Shown: positions 1 through 11,100 of the stretch, piece after piece | How positions within the stretch are numbered: position 1 is the stretch's first letter | Layout of the letters: every line of letters begins with the position of its first letter | Assembly: GCA_037893245.1 (NCBI GenBank) | Contig: JBAIAA010000533.1 | Location: forward strand, 372,001 to 436,000 | Direction: 5' to 3' | Origin: Crossaster papposus | Taxonomy: Eukaryota > Echinodermata > Asteroidea > Velatida > Solasteridae | Length of the DNA stretch: 64,000 nt | Made by a program: the position numbers and the translations under genes | The notes under the pieces: generated by a model | Seen by the model: only the letters and a program-made list of their open reading frames with translations | Told to the model about the DNA's origin: nothing | Database searches by the model: none

Positions 1-1560
1 TTTTCGTCTATAACACACCCTGGAATACTTGCATACCAAGTTTAACCCCAATCGGACCTGTACTTCCAGAGATAGCGGGTCCTTAAAACTGAACCTTTAA
101 TGTGACGTCTCATGACCCCCCGATGATGTCATCATGACGATTTTCCCCTTGGCCCTCCTGGAGATGGTGGTCGAGGTTTGTGCTAAGTCTCAAGTCGATC
201 AAATTGACGAAAGTGTCAAAGTCAATAGTCTGAAGAAAAACGTGTACAAACCCTATGGGGAAAAAATTAGACCTTTAATGTCACGTCACGTGACCTTGAA
301 TGACGCAATCGTGCCGAATTTCTTCAAGAGCCATCTGTGGGTGGTGTTCTAAGTGTATGCCAAGTTTCAAGTCGGTCGGATATACCAAAGTGTCAAAGTC
401 AATAGTCTGAAGAAAAACGTGTACAAAACCTATGGGACAAATTTCACCTTTAACATGACGTCACGTGACCTTGAATGACGTAATCGGGCCGAATTTCTTC
501 TAGGACCGTCTTTGGGTGGTTGTCTAAATATGTGCCAAGTTTCAAGTCGATCGGATTTACCAAAGGGTCAAAGTGCTATGCCAGAAGAAACGTGTACAAA
601 TCCTATGGGAAAAAGTCTGAAGAAGAAAAAGAAAAAAAAGAAAAAAAAAAACTTTAACGAAAACAAAAGCTGTTTCGGTAAAAAACCGAAACAGCTAAAA
701 AAAAAAAAAGAAAAAAAAAAACTTTAACGAAAACAAAAGCTGTTTCGGCTGAAAGGCCGAAACAGCTAAAAAAAAAACTTTAACGAAAACAAAAGCTGTT
801 TCGGTGAAAAACCGAAACAGCTAAAAAAACTAGACATGTGTTTGTGGACAAACACAGAGCTGTTTCGAGTGTCTAAAATTACTTTCAATATGTGTGTGGT
901 GGTCTTTTGTGTGTGCCAAGTCTCAAGTCGATGAGATTTACTAGTGTCAAAGGCAATAGTCTAAAGAAAAACGTGTACAAAACCTATGGGAAAAAAATAG
1001 AAACTTTAACGTGACGCCCCGTGATCTTGAATGACGTAATCGTGCCGAATTTCTTCTAGGGCCGTCTGTTGATGGTGGTCTAAGTGTGTGCCAAGTCTCA
1101 AGTGGATCGGATTTACTAAAGTGTCAAAGTCAATAGTCTAAAGAAAAACGTGTACAAAACCAATGGGAGAAAAATGTGAACCTTTAATGTGACGTCACGT
1201 GACCTTGAATGTCGCAATCGTGCCGAATGTCTTTCAGAAACATCTGGGGGTGGTGTTCTAAGTGTATGCCAAGTTTCAAGTCGGTCGGATTTACCGAAGT
1301 GCCAAAGTCAATAGTCTGAATAAAAACGTGTACAAAACTTATGGGAAAATGTTCACCTTTAACGTGAGGTCACGTGACCTTGAATGACGTAATCGTGACA
1401 AATTTCTTCTAGGACCATCTGTGGGTGGTTGTCTAAATGTATGCCAAGTCTCAAGTCGATCGGATTTACCAAAGTGTCAAAGTGCTATGGCAGAAAAAAC
1501 GTGTACAAATCCTATGGGAAAAAGTCTGAAAGTGGAAAAGAAAAAAAAGAAAAAAAAAAA
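1..1560. repeat. About 178-bp tandem repeat with TGACGTCACGTGACC core
   Basis: The core GTGACGTCACGTGACCTTGAATGACG (split here: GTGACGTCACGTGACC, then TTGAATGACG) or a variant recurs near 99, 279, 457, 1012, 1190 and 1365, about 175-180 bases apart. It alternates with blocks like CAAGTCTCAAGTCGATCGGA and GAAGAAAAACGTGTACAAA. An A-rich hairpin block interrupts it at about 610-830. No credible coding potential. The array may extend past the left edge. Confidence 0.8.
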
Positions 1561-1660
1561 CTTTAACGAAAACAAAAGCTGTTTCGGTGAAAAACCGAAA
1601 CAGCTAAAAACTTTAACGAAAACAATAGCTGTTTCGGCTGAATTGCCGAAACAGCTAAAA
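640..1660. repeat. Five AGCTGTTTCGG...CCGAAACAGCT hairpins
   Basis: Perfect 11-bp-stem inverted repeats lie at 668-696, 738-767, 794-822, 1577-1605 and 1627-1656. Each sits after ACTTTAACGAAAACAA and before an A-run. Loops differ (TAAAAAA, CTGAAAGG, TGAAAAA, CTGAATTG) while stems stay identical. Confidence 0.85.
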
Positions 1661-1680
1661 AAGAACGGATTAACATAACT

Positions 1681-2090
1681 TTAGTTGTAATTTTTTTTTT
1701 TTTTAAATAGTGTTTTTTTGTCCCAAAAAAATGATAAAAATGGCATTTTACCAGAAATATTTTAGAAAAATATTAGGTCTCACCCCCTAAAGAAAGTCTG
1801 TTACTTTACCAGGAACAATCAAAACCCAAATTGTGCTGTCAGAATAAATGTTATTGAAGTTATTGAAAAAAATATCAAATTTCATGTTTTTTCCCCAAAA
1901 TACTGTTAAATATGTGTTTTCATTTAAAAGAAATTTTGGAAACATATAAATTCGGAAAACAGACATTTCAAGGATTCCAAAACTGTTTTCAGAACGCTTC
2001 TAGGTCTTAGAAAACACCTGAGCCTATTTTTGGACATAAGAACCCCTACTAAAACCCTAACCCCTAATGGTCTCCCAAGACAACCCTAAA
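1681..2090. other. AT-rich spacer, no gene seen
   Basis: AT-rich sequence with poly-T and poly-A runs. It ends in a telomere-like AACCCTAACCCCTAA at 2053-2067 just before the 108-bp satellite. Confidence 0.6.
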
Positions 2091-2097
2091 TCCTACA

Positions 2098-3945
2098 GTA
2101 TCCAACTGTGACTCATATGACCTTACTGCTCAATCCAACACAGTCCAACTCACCAAGTTGTTAGGTACCAGAACATATCAAATGACTTGCCTTCTAAATC
2201 CAACAGGATCCAACTGTGACTCGTATGACTTTACTGCTCAATCCAACACAGTCCAACTCACCAAGTTGTTAGGTACCAGAACATATCAAATGACTTGCCT
2301 TCTAAATCCAACAGGATCCAACTGTGACTCATTTGACCTTACTGCTCAATCCAACACAGTCCAACTCACCAAGTTGTTAGGTACCAGAACATATCAAATG
2401 ACTTGCCTTCTAAATCCAACAGGATCCAACTGTGACTCATATGGCTTTACTGCTCAATCCAACACAGTCCAACTCACCAAGTTGTTAGGTACCAGAACAT
2501 ATCAAATGACTTGCCTTCTAAATCCAACAGGATCCAACTGTGACTCATTTGACCTTACTGCTCAATCCAACACAGTCCAACTCACCAAGTTGTTAGGTAC
2601 CTGAACATATCAAATGACTTGCCTGCTAAATCCAACAGAGTCCAACTGTGACTCATATGGCTTTACTGCTCAATCCAACACAGTCCAACTCACCAAGTTG
2701 TTGGGTACCTGAACATATCAAACGACTTGCCTGCTAAATCCAACAGGATCCAACTGTGACTCATATGGCTTTACTGCTCAATCCAACACAGTCCAACTCA
2801 CCAAGTTGTTAGGTACCAGAACACATCAAATGACTTGCCTGCTAAATCCAACAGAATCCAACTGTGACTCGTATGACCTTACTGCTCAATCCAACACAGT
2901 CCAACTCACCAAGTTGTTGGTTACCTGAACATATCAAATGACTTGCCTTCTAAATCCAACAGGATCCAACTGTGACTCGTATGACCTTACTGCTCAATCC
3001 AACACAGTCCAACTCACCAAGTTGTTGGGTACCTGAACATATCAAATGACTTGCCTGCTAAATCCAACAGAGTCCAACTGTGACTCATATGACTTTACTG
3101 CTCAATCCAACACAGTCCAACTCACCAAGTTGTTGGGTACCTGAACATATCAAATGACTTGCCTGCTAAATCCAACAGAGTCCAACTGTGACTCGTATGA
3201 CTTTACTGCTCAATCCAACACAATCCAACTCACCAATTTGTTAGGTACCAAAACATATCAAATGATTTGCCTTCTAAATCCAACAGAGTCCAACTGTGAC
3301 TCATATGTCTTTACTGCTCAACCCAACACAATCCAACTCACCAAGTTGTTAGGTACCAGAACATATCAAATGACTTGCCTTCTAAATCCAACAGGATCCA
3401 ACTGTGACTCGTATGACTTTACTGCTCAATCCAACACAGTCCAACTCACCAAGTTGTTAGGTACCAGAACATATCAAATGATTTGCCTTCTAAATCCAAC
3501 AGGATCCAACTGTGACTCGTATGACTTTACTGCTCAATCCAACACAATCCAACTCACCAAGTTGTTAGGTACCTGAACATATCAAATGACTTGCCTGCTA
3601 AATCCAACAGAGTCCAACTGTGACTCGTATGACTTTACCGCTCAATCCAACACAGTCCAACTCACCAAGTTGTTGGGTACCTGAACATATCAAATGACTT
3701 GCCTTCTAAATCCAACAGGATCCAACTGTAACTCATATGACTTTACCGCTCAATCCAACACAGTCCAACTCACCAAGTTGTTAGGTACCAGAACATATCA
3801 AATGATTTGCCTTCTAAATCCAACAGGATCCAACTGTGACTCGTATGACCTTACTGCTCAATCCAACACAGTCCAACTCACCAAGTTGTTAGGTACCTGA
3901 ACATATCAAATGACTTGCCTGCTAAATCCAACAGAATCCAACATG
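2098..3945. repeat. 108-bp satellite, 17 units
   Basis: The TGTGACTC core recurs every 108 bases from about 2108 to 3836 with no net indel. One unit reads CCAACTGTGACTC, TTTACTGCTCAATCCAACAC, AACTCACCAAGTTGTTAGG, TACCAGAACATATCAAATGA, and so on. Because 108 is divisible by 3, long open frames appear in places, but many units carry TACCTGAAC, a stop, in place of TACCAGAAC. It is treated as non-coding. Confidence 0.9.
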
Positions 3946-4153
3946 GAGTTATTTACCAGTAACCCAACAGAATACGATTCTGAATGCATTCCGGAATATA
4001 TAAAAATGACTTGACTGCTAAATCTAACAGGTTCCAACGGAAATGCCAACTGGCTGGATTAAGCAGGGTTGGGGTTCCCCTAGCGGTTCCCTGGCCACAT
4101 GGCAATTATGAGTTTGTGGCTTCTGACTAGCTCCACCGAACAATGATAATGAC

Positions 4154-4437
4154 TACCGTAATTTCCTGCGGTAAAGCCGCGGCTTATCTGACTTTCTAGA
4201 CCACAAAAACATCGCCGCGCCTTATCTTTCGGTGCGCCTTATATGATGTTGCTTGATTTCAAAGTGACGGTCTTTGTTTGAAGAATTCTTTGAACGCCGT
4301 AATCTTACTCAATAATGCGGTCAACCAATTAGCTCAACTCTTCGGACATTGTGACCGTGTTTCCATTCTAACAATGCCGTGATGTGTTGATCCCCTATGA
4401 ATGTGCTTACCCTCCAACAATGCCACGATGTGTTGAT

Positions 4438-4470
<33 letters not shown>

Positions 4471-7188
4471 ACGACCGTGCTTTTATTCCAGCAATGCCGC
4501 AATGTGTCGACCCCCTTTTTCTTTCTGGCCGTTTTCTTTCATTCCGAAAATGCTGCAACAGAATTACTTAAACGTTTGGAATTCGCATTCACCCAACCTC
4601 TATTGTGTGAACGTTGAGGGTGTTTTATTATATCTTCATTTTAGATGTTTGTTTGAGAAAGTATTATAAGAATTTAACGTAATATTATCTTATTATTCAG
4701 GGTGACTGAGTGATGAGCCGACCAAGTTTCTTGAAAAGACCAACATCAAAGCCCTCCATCAAAGCCCTCAGCACCGCTCACTACTTCCCCAGTGACAAAA
4801 TCGTTATCCAACCCTGAAGTCCAGTTAAAAAAAATCGTCATTACCATTGGGTGTTGACGTTCTCTCAACACAAACTGCTTCTCAATATGTTGTCCCGGCC
4901 CGCTTATCTCCAACAAAGATACATTGTATTTACTTACACTAACCCTCGCCTGGCAGTTATTTAATTTATTTAAAAGGCGTTTGTCAATGTACTTCTCGAG
5001 CGAATTGATTTATTTCGCCATAATCGTTCCCCTATACGAATCTGGCGATAATCAAGGGCGCCCTCAATAAGCCCAGATATATACGGACGGCGGGCCGCGG
5101 AACAAATAAACGGCTAGCTTGTTATTGGATAAAGACTATCTATTTTGTGGAAATTGTAAAAGCTCTTTACATTTTTTAATTTATAATTTATTTTAGGATA
5201 ATATTCTGATAAGACCTTATGTTTCTGATTTTGGGGGACTTTTCTTATGATTTGGGAAACCTTTTTTACCCTTTGAACTTTTTTTAGTAAGATATAAAAT
5301 AAGTTTAACGATCTTCAACACAAAGCTAACACTAAGAGTAGTGATGTATTAAACAAATATCTTATGAACGTGATTAACAAATTATAGGTTTGAAATAAAG
5401 GAAAAGAACTTTATTTAAAAACAAGTCCTCTCTAAAAATCCCTTCCATATATTAAGTCAACTCTATGTTGTCTGATTACGTTGTCTGGAAAGAAACTATA
5501 ATCACTGACTGACTGAACTTACCGGTACTACCGGTACTGAATTAATTTATAATCCCCCGGACCAAAACATTAAACGTGGTTTTGAAACCCGATATCTGTG
5601 GGAGAGGCACGTGTATCGGCTTCCATTGTATAAACTCTGCGGTCAGGAACATCTGGTGTTTGCGATTGTTGATACATTTCGTGTCGGCTCACTCAATGGT
5701 TTTAGTTCATTGAACCTTATTTCTTTTGGAAAAAGACGCACCATTGCAGGGTCAGAAACCGCAATCACGCACAGCTAGCTTTGGCTCGATGGATAATTAA
5801 ACTACTTTGGATTTTTTCTTCATGGGACCAGCCCATGGGGTTACGGTTTAATTCATGCTTGGAATAGTGGATCGTTCTAAGGCAACAAAATGACCCCAAT
5901 CATGCACAGCGTTGGCTCGATGGATAAAGGTACTTTGGGTTTTTTCTTCATGGGACCAGCCCATGGGGTTACGGTTTAATTCATGCTTGGAATAATGGGA
6001 TCGTTCTAAGGCAACAAAATGACCCCTTTGTGGCGATGTACCTACACCGGGTGGCGCCTGGTGTTCTTTTGGGTGCGTTCAAGCATGCGCCTTATTCGGC
6101 AGTGCGCCTTATCTGTTGGCGTTTGAAATTTTTTTGGGTGATTTTAGGGACCTGCGCCTTAACCGCCGTGCGGCTTTACCGCAGGAAATTACGGTACTGG
6201 TAATTGTGACCCGCTCCAAGAAAAGGTGACATAAGTCGCAAAAACTAAAAATAGAGTTATGTACCGTAATTTCCTGCGAACAAGGCGCTCGGCGGTTAAG
6301 ACGCGGGTCCCTAAAATCACCCCCCAAAATTCAAACGTCAACAGATAAAGCGCACCGCCGAATAAGGCGCATGCTTGAACGCACCCAGATGAACACCAGA
6401 CGCCACCCGGTGTAGATACATCGCCACAAAGGGGTCATTTTGTTGCCTTAGAACCATCCCACTATTCCAAGCAAGAATTTGCTGAATACCTGAGTTTATC
6501 TGGCACGCAAACAATGTATGAAAACTTCAAACCAGTACAGTCACTCACAATATCGCACGAGGTTTACTTTGCATATATATCACTGCAGTATAAACTGCAT
6601 GCATACACATGTACATGTAGCACATGCAGCGATCGCGTGCGTGCCCAGAGAGGGGTATCCCTAATTGCTCAATTGCAACACCCCCTAGTCTTTTTTCCAG
6701 TCGTTGTGAATGCTCCGCGCTGTGTAGTTCGGATGGTGAATTGTATGAAGCCGGAACGTAGACGAAAAAAAACGTACACCTTCCACATGTACAGGCCAGC
6801 TTTTTATCGCTGTTGTACGCGTCATGCAGCGCGCGCTGCCGAGTGCTAAATCTAGTGTACATGTACATGTATGTCTGTGGGTCGTTGCGTGAAATCGTGT
6901 GCACATGTAATTGTGACAACAATTTATATCAAATTATACTTACCGCGCGCTCTGGTTCTCCGGTCTGCATGCCGCGCCGGCGCGGCAGCTTAGCAGTGGC
7001 GCTACTAGGATCAGAAAGAGAGCGGCCGCTCGTAGTTGTGCGGCAAATATTACGGGGGCGATTTTGGACCATTTCCTATTTTTAGGAAATGCATCGACAC
7101 AATATCGTAAGAACTGTTATTGCGATTTTCGATTATAAGGTGGTATCGCCCAAGCATATTGTTGGAATGAAACTGAAAGCACGATCGT

Positions 7189-7222
<34 letters not shown>

Positions 7223-7431
7223 TCAACACATCGCGGCATTGTTGGAATGGAAACAATTGGTTGACCGCATTATTGAGTAAGATTGCGGCATTCAAAGAAT
7301 TCTTCACACAAAGACCGTCACTTTGAACTCAAGCGACATCATATACGGCGCACCGAAAGATAAGGCGCAGCGATGTTTTTGTGGTCTAGAAAGTCAGATA
7401 AGCTGCGTCTTTACCGCAGGAAATTACGGTA
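4154..7431. mobile_element. 3.3-kb fold-back element with TACCGTAATTTCCTGCGG ends
   Basis: The outer ends are inverted copies: TACCGTAATTTCCTGCGG at 4154 and CCGCAGGAAATTACGGTA ending at 7431. The arms (about 4154-4490 and 7165-7431) share the CGGTGCGCC/GGCGCACCG region, the CTTTGTTTGAAGAATTC region, the CAATGCCG...GTGTTGAT words and a homopolymer (C at about 4439-4470, G at about 7189-7221). Inside lies a second inverted pair (about 5985-6200 against 6256-6475) with the same TACCGTAATTTCCTGCG ends, and a direct repeat around CATGGGACCAGCCCATGGGG at about 5820 and 5950. No transposase is visible, so it is non-autonomous and probably nested. Confidence 0.7.
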
Positions 7432-7836
7432 CATGATAAAAAAGTCCAGGGTATAAGCTTTCATTTGGTACATTGTACAGCTCCATAGCCCCTCCCGTTC
7501 CGGTGATATGATGTTTTTGCATATTAATGGTTCCATGGAATTAAAAATACGCAACTGGGAAAACAGGCTTCAAAACACAACAAAACCAAGACAATACATT
7601 GGAACCATGCACTCCTAAAAGGTTTTGTTTCACTTTGTTTATCGAATTCCAGCTTTTGTTAATTAAATTTGAAACTTTGGATATTAAAGATGTCATTTAA
7701 GACAAAAAAATGAAAATCAAATTTTGACAAAAATATTTACCCTATTAACTTTAACAGGCCATTACTGATAAATGCATAGCCCGACTTATGTCACCTTTTC
7801 CTGGAGCGGGTCACAATTTTGGGAACCTACAACACC
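7432..7836. other. Spacer, no gene seen
   Basis: AT-rich sequence without ORF or splice-supported exon. The end (7780-7820) is inverted relative to 6200-6240 (GTGACCCGCTCCA...GGTGACATAAGTCG), another fragment of the local repeat complex. Confidence 0.5.
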
Positions 7837-7910
7837 GGGTCGGATAGCCCAGTTGGTAGAGCATCGGAACGGCAATCCGTCGGTCGTTGGTTGGTTCAAA
7901 CCCCGCTCCA
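7837..7910 (+). mobile_element. tRNA-like SINE head or degenerate tRNA
   Basis: A-box TAGCCCAGTTGG and B-box GGTTCAAACCC match RNA polymerase III internal promoter consensus at tRNA spacing. A cloverleaf can be drawn with imperfect stems and a loop ACGGCAA (GGC). The mispaired acceptor and T stems and C33 in place of U argue for a tRNA-derived SINE or relic over a working tRNA. Confidence 0.5.
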
Positions 7911-7997
7911 ATTAAATTTCTTTGTTCAATTTTTCACACACACATGAAAAAACGTTTCAAAATGGCGCCCTCAAGAGTAGCTTTACGGAGTCAATAC

Positions 7998-8122
7998 CTG
8001 TGGGATGAAATTGCACAAACTCCATGTCCTCATTGGCTAATCCGGCCCTGGTTACCATGGCGGTGCCGTCCCCGGTGCAGGTGTGGGCCGAGGTACAGCT
8101 GAAATAGGCACGCCCGTATCCA
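7998..8122 (-). CDS. SDHA: SDHA exon 7
   Basis: A 125-base exon (phase 2 in, phase 1 out). It encodes [20 protein letters not shown] then [25 protein letters not shown] is part of the dicarboxylate site region in the family. The donor GTATTG is the last SDHA feature I can find. Beyond it is repeat sequence only. Confidence 0.9.
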
Positions 8123-11100
8123 CTAGAAGAACACAAAGTGAACCACAAACAACCCAGTCCGAAAATAAAGTAAGAAAGAATATTTGTGAGGGGTTCAGGA
8201 CAAAACTGGGCAGAGGTTGAAATGAGGGTTCTCAGGTAACAAAAAGAGGATAAAATTCTCCTTACAAATGCTGTTTATTGCACTTCAATCGGACATTCCG
8301 TTAACAAATTATGGCTGTTTAAAGTTTGCATACATCCACATAACGCAAAAGTAAAATGTTGAGAAAAAGGCCTTTGAAGTTTCGAGTTTTGTACATGAGA
8401 TATGAGACAAATGCCAATTGTTTTCCCCCTAACCCCTAACTACCCCAAACCCATCAAACTCCAACTGCAGCTTTCGCTAGGTTTTGGCAGGTTTGGTACC
8501 AAACCGTAACAACTTGTTGTTAGACTTTGTTTGAATCAGTACCAAAGGCCCAGGGAGACCCTGTTGAATTCTGTGAGGTTCAGGACAGAAAGGCATGAGA
8601 CTTGTCAAAATGTTAGAAATTTTGAGAATGCACAGGCATTTATACGTGAGTGACCCACATTGTCATGGCACAGTTCCTGGTAAACTGTAAGTGTATGTAC
8701 ACTTACACCTTGTATGTGTGTCCCCACTAAAACACATAATACCACTGGCCAGTTATCACTGCTCCAAGTCAATAAAACGTCAACTGTTGGAGTTTGGCAG
8801 GTTTAGTACTGTTAGGTTCAGTACAGTGTACCAAAATTACTGAACAATGTGTGAGCTGTTGAAGTTTGTTAGGTTTGGTATGCTTCCTAGTGCGAGAGCC
8901 TAGGGGGTTAGGGTTAAAAAAAACACTTTTATCACACTACTTCCATAGTATTTCTTAACAGTACGATTGTACTACTTCATTTTATCCAGCAATGTTTCAG
9001 TGCCATTTTCTCTATAGCCCTGTTCGCACTGGGCTTTTTTTGATAAAACTTACCAAGACGATGGGTACTTTTCCCATTTTGAGTCCAGCGCGGACAGCCT
9101 AGGACGTTTTCCTCTCAGTTACTTTTCCCGAGTCCAGTGGCTACTTTTACCGGCCAACTGCTGCCCGGGAAAACTTCCCAGGGTAACTTTTCCGATACGA
9201 TAAGTCCAGTGCAAACAGCGCGAGTCGGTAAAAGCGGCTTAGGAAAACGTACATCCGGCCCCCTACTGTGATTTCTTGCTGCTACACAAGTCACCGCGCA
9301 TGCGCTCTTTGCATTGTTTACGCGCGCGCTGATGCATGCACATCGCATTATGATCACATTCGCCTTCATGAGTCATTATAATGACAGCTCGGCTACTTCT
9401 TCCGCGGTCTCGGTAAAATTTTCCCGTGTCGAAAGTCCAAGTGCGAACAGTGGTAACATTTGACCATTTTTTATTTTACCATCGTCTCAGTGGAACATTC
9501 CCCCAAAAAGTCCAGTGCGAACACGGCTTAAGAAGAGGATTTGAGAAAGCCTAACATACCCCGTGGCAAGGATAGTGCTTTTTGCCCTTATTCTGTGGAT
9601 GGTACCGTCTTCTAGACACAGGGCGGTGATTCCTCGACACTCCCCGTCTTCCATCATCAAATCCAGGGCGAAGTACTCGATGAAATACTCGCAGTCATAA
9701 CGTAATACTCGCAGTCATAACGTAGGGACTGTATACAAGAATCATAGCACTAGTGATTCTTGGATCGTTAGTGTCGCACAAGGCAAAGCCCAGTAAAATA
9801 GAAAAAGTCCAGATTTTACCGAGCGATAATATTCCTCTGATTTCACAATTTAAAGCCACTCAATATTTGTTTTATACAGGGTGGCCTATTATACAAAACG
9901 AACAAGCATACTGAAGTCTACCTTAAGCATACCAAACTACCTTTACACTGTCTCATAATTGGTACCAAATGCAAGCTGAAGATGTGTACTAAATGGAAAT
10001 AACAATATCTCACTTTTCATAAAAAAAACTTATGTCTGGTCACATAATCATGGGAGCATCGAAATCAGGAATAAGTCTCGAAATGACTTTTTGAGATATG
10101 CACATGGTGAGAAAAGGAATTTCATAAGCTTTCTAATGATACCCATCACAAGTGTGTATCTTCTTAGGTTAACGAGTTATGGTCTGATGAAGATGACAGG
10201 TGTATATTTTTTGGCCGAATCCACATTCCGAGAAAAACAGCTTTGAAATAAACAAAATTGACTAAAATCATACGGACAGCGCACACAAATCCTCTTCATT
10301 TTCATCTTTATTGATCGTTTTTCCATACAAGACATTAATGACAGTAATCTGTGATAACTACACTTCCTAAAAATACAATGTTCAGAAAAACGACTTGGTC
10401 ATGATTTTCACCCATGCGTTCACTTCAACGGCCGATTGCGTAAAACGGCCCCAGCGACTTATTCCTGATTACGATGGAGCGGGTCACATATGTGACCTGT
10501 CACCGCAGATGAGAGTAGAGTCGCCAAAATGTGATTTGGAGATATGGCAATCCAAAGTCAAAATATGAAGGGGTGGTCATTTTAAGATTTTGCGTAATTT
10601 GAAAAGCCAAAGTCCTCCTCTACATATTCCCATATTTTGGATGAGATCAGATGATTGAAAACCTCTTAAATTACACGATTTTTCATAGTGTTTGCGCAGT
10701 TAGTGTTTGGAGTAAAGTCCATTAGTCGTCTAATTAACACGGTAATTAAATATGCAAATCAGGTCCTCGTAAGTATCCTACGTTTAACGTTTTCAAAATT
10801 TTGATATGTTGTTTGTTGATACAATAGTTTGTATGTGTAGACAATTTCAAGAAGAAATAATGATTAGAACATAGTTGTTGCTATGCTCAATCAAATCTTA
10901 CTTGTCCTGTTATGTAATCTTTTGCGTGTTTTGTTTAAGATGTTTAAAGTAAGTTTTCTCACAAACACGTTTTGTGAAACCCATGACATTCTAGAGCGCT
11001 GTGAAAGGAATTTATCGCAAAACCCCCAAGTGTTATATATCATTGGAAAGCTCTCTTTCTCAAGAATTTGAAAATACCATCTTAATTTTCTTATCTTAAT

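Noticed and set aside
2158..3900. Open frames of 68-148 codons in the 108-bp satellite
   Set aside because: They arise because the period is divisible by 3 and break wherever TACCTGAAC occurs. No start context or splice support.
6514..7085. Overlapping 90-125-codon frames on both strands
   Set aside because: They sit inside the fold-back element with ACATGTACATGT-type repeats. No domain and no splice support.
7837..7910. Functional tRNA-Ala gene
   Set aside because: A and B boxes are good, but acceptor and T stems mispair and position 33 is C. A SINE head or relic is more likely.
10883..11071. Similar 60-codon frames in both copies of MITE family 1 (also 27737-27922)
   Set aside because: Similarity follows from DNA homology of the element. 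The frames diverge at their ends and show no codon-position bias I can see.
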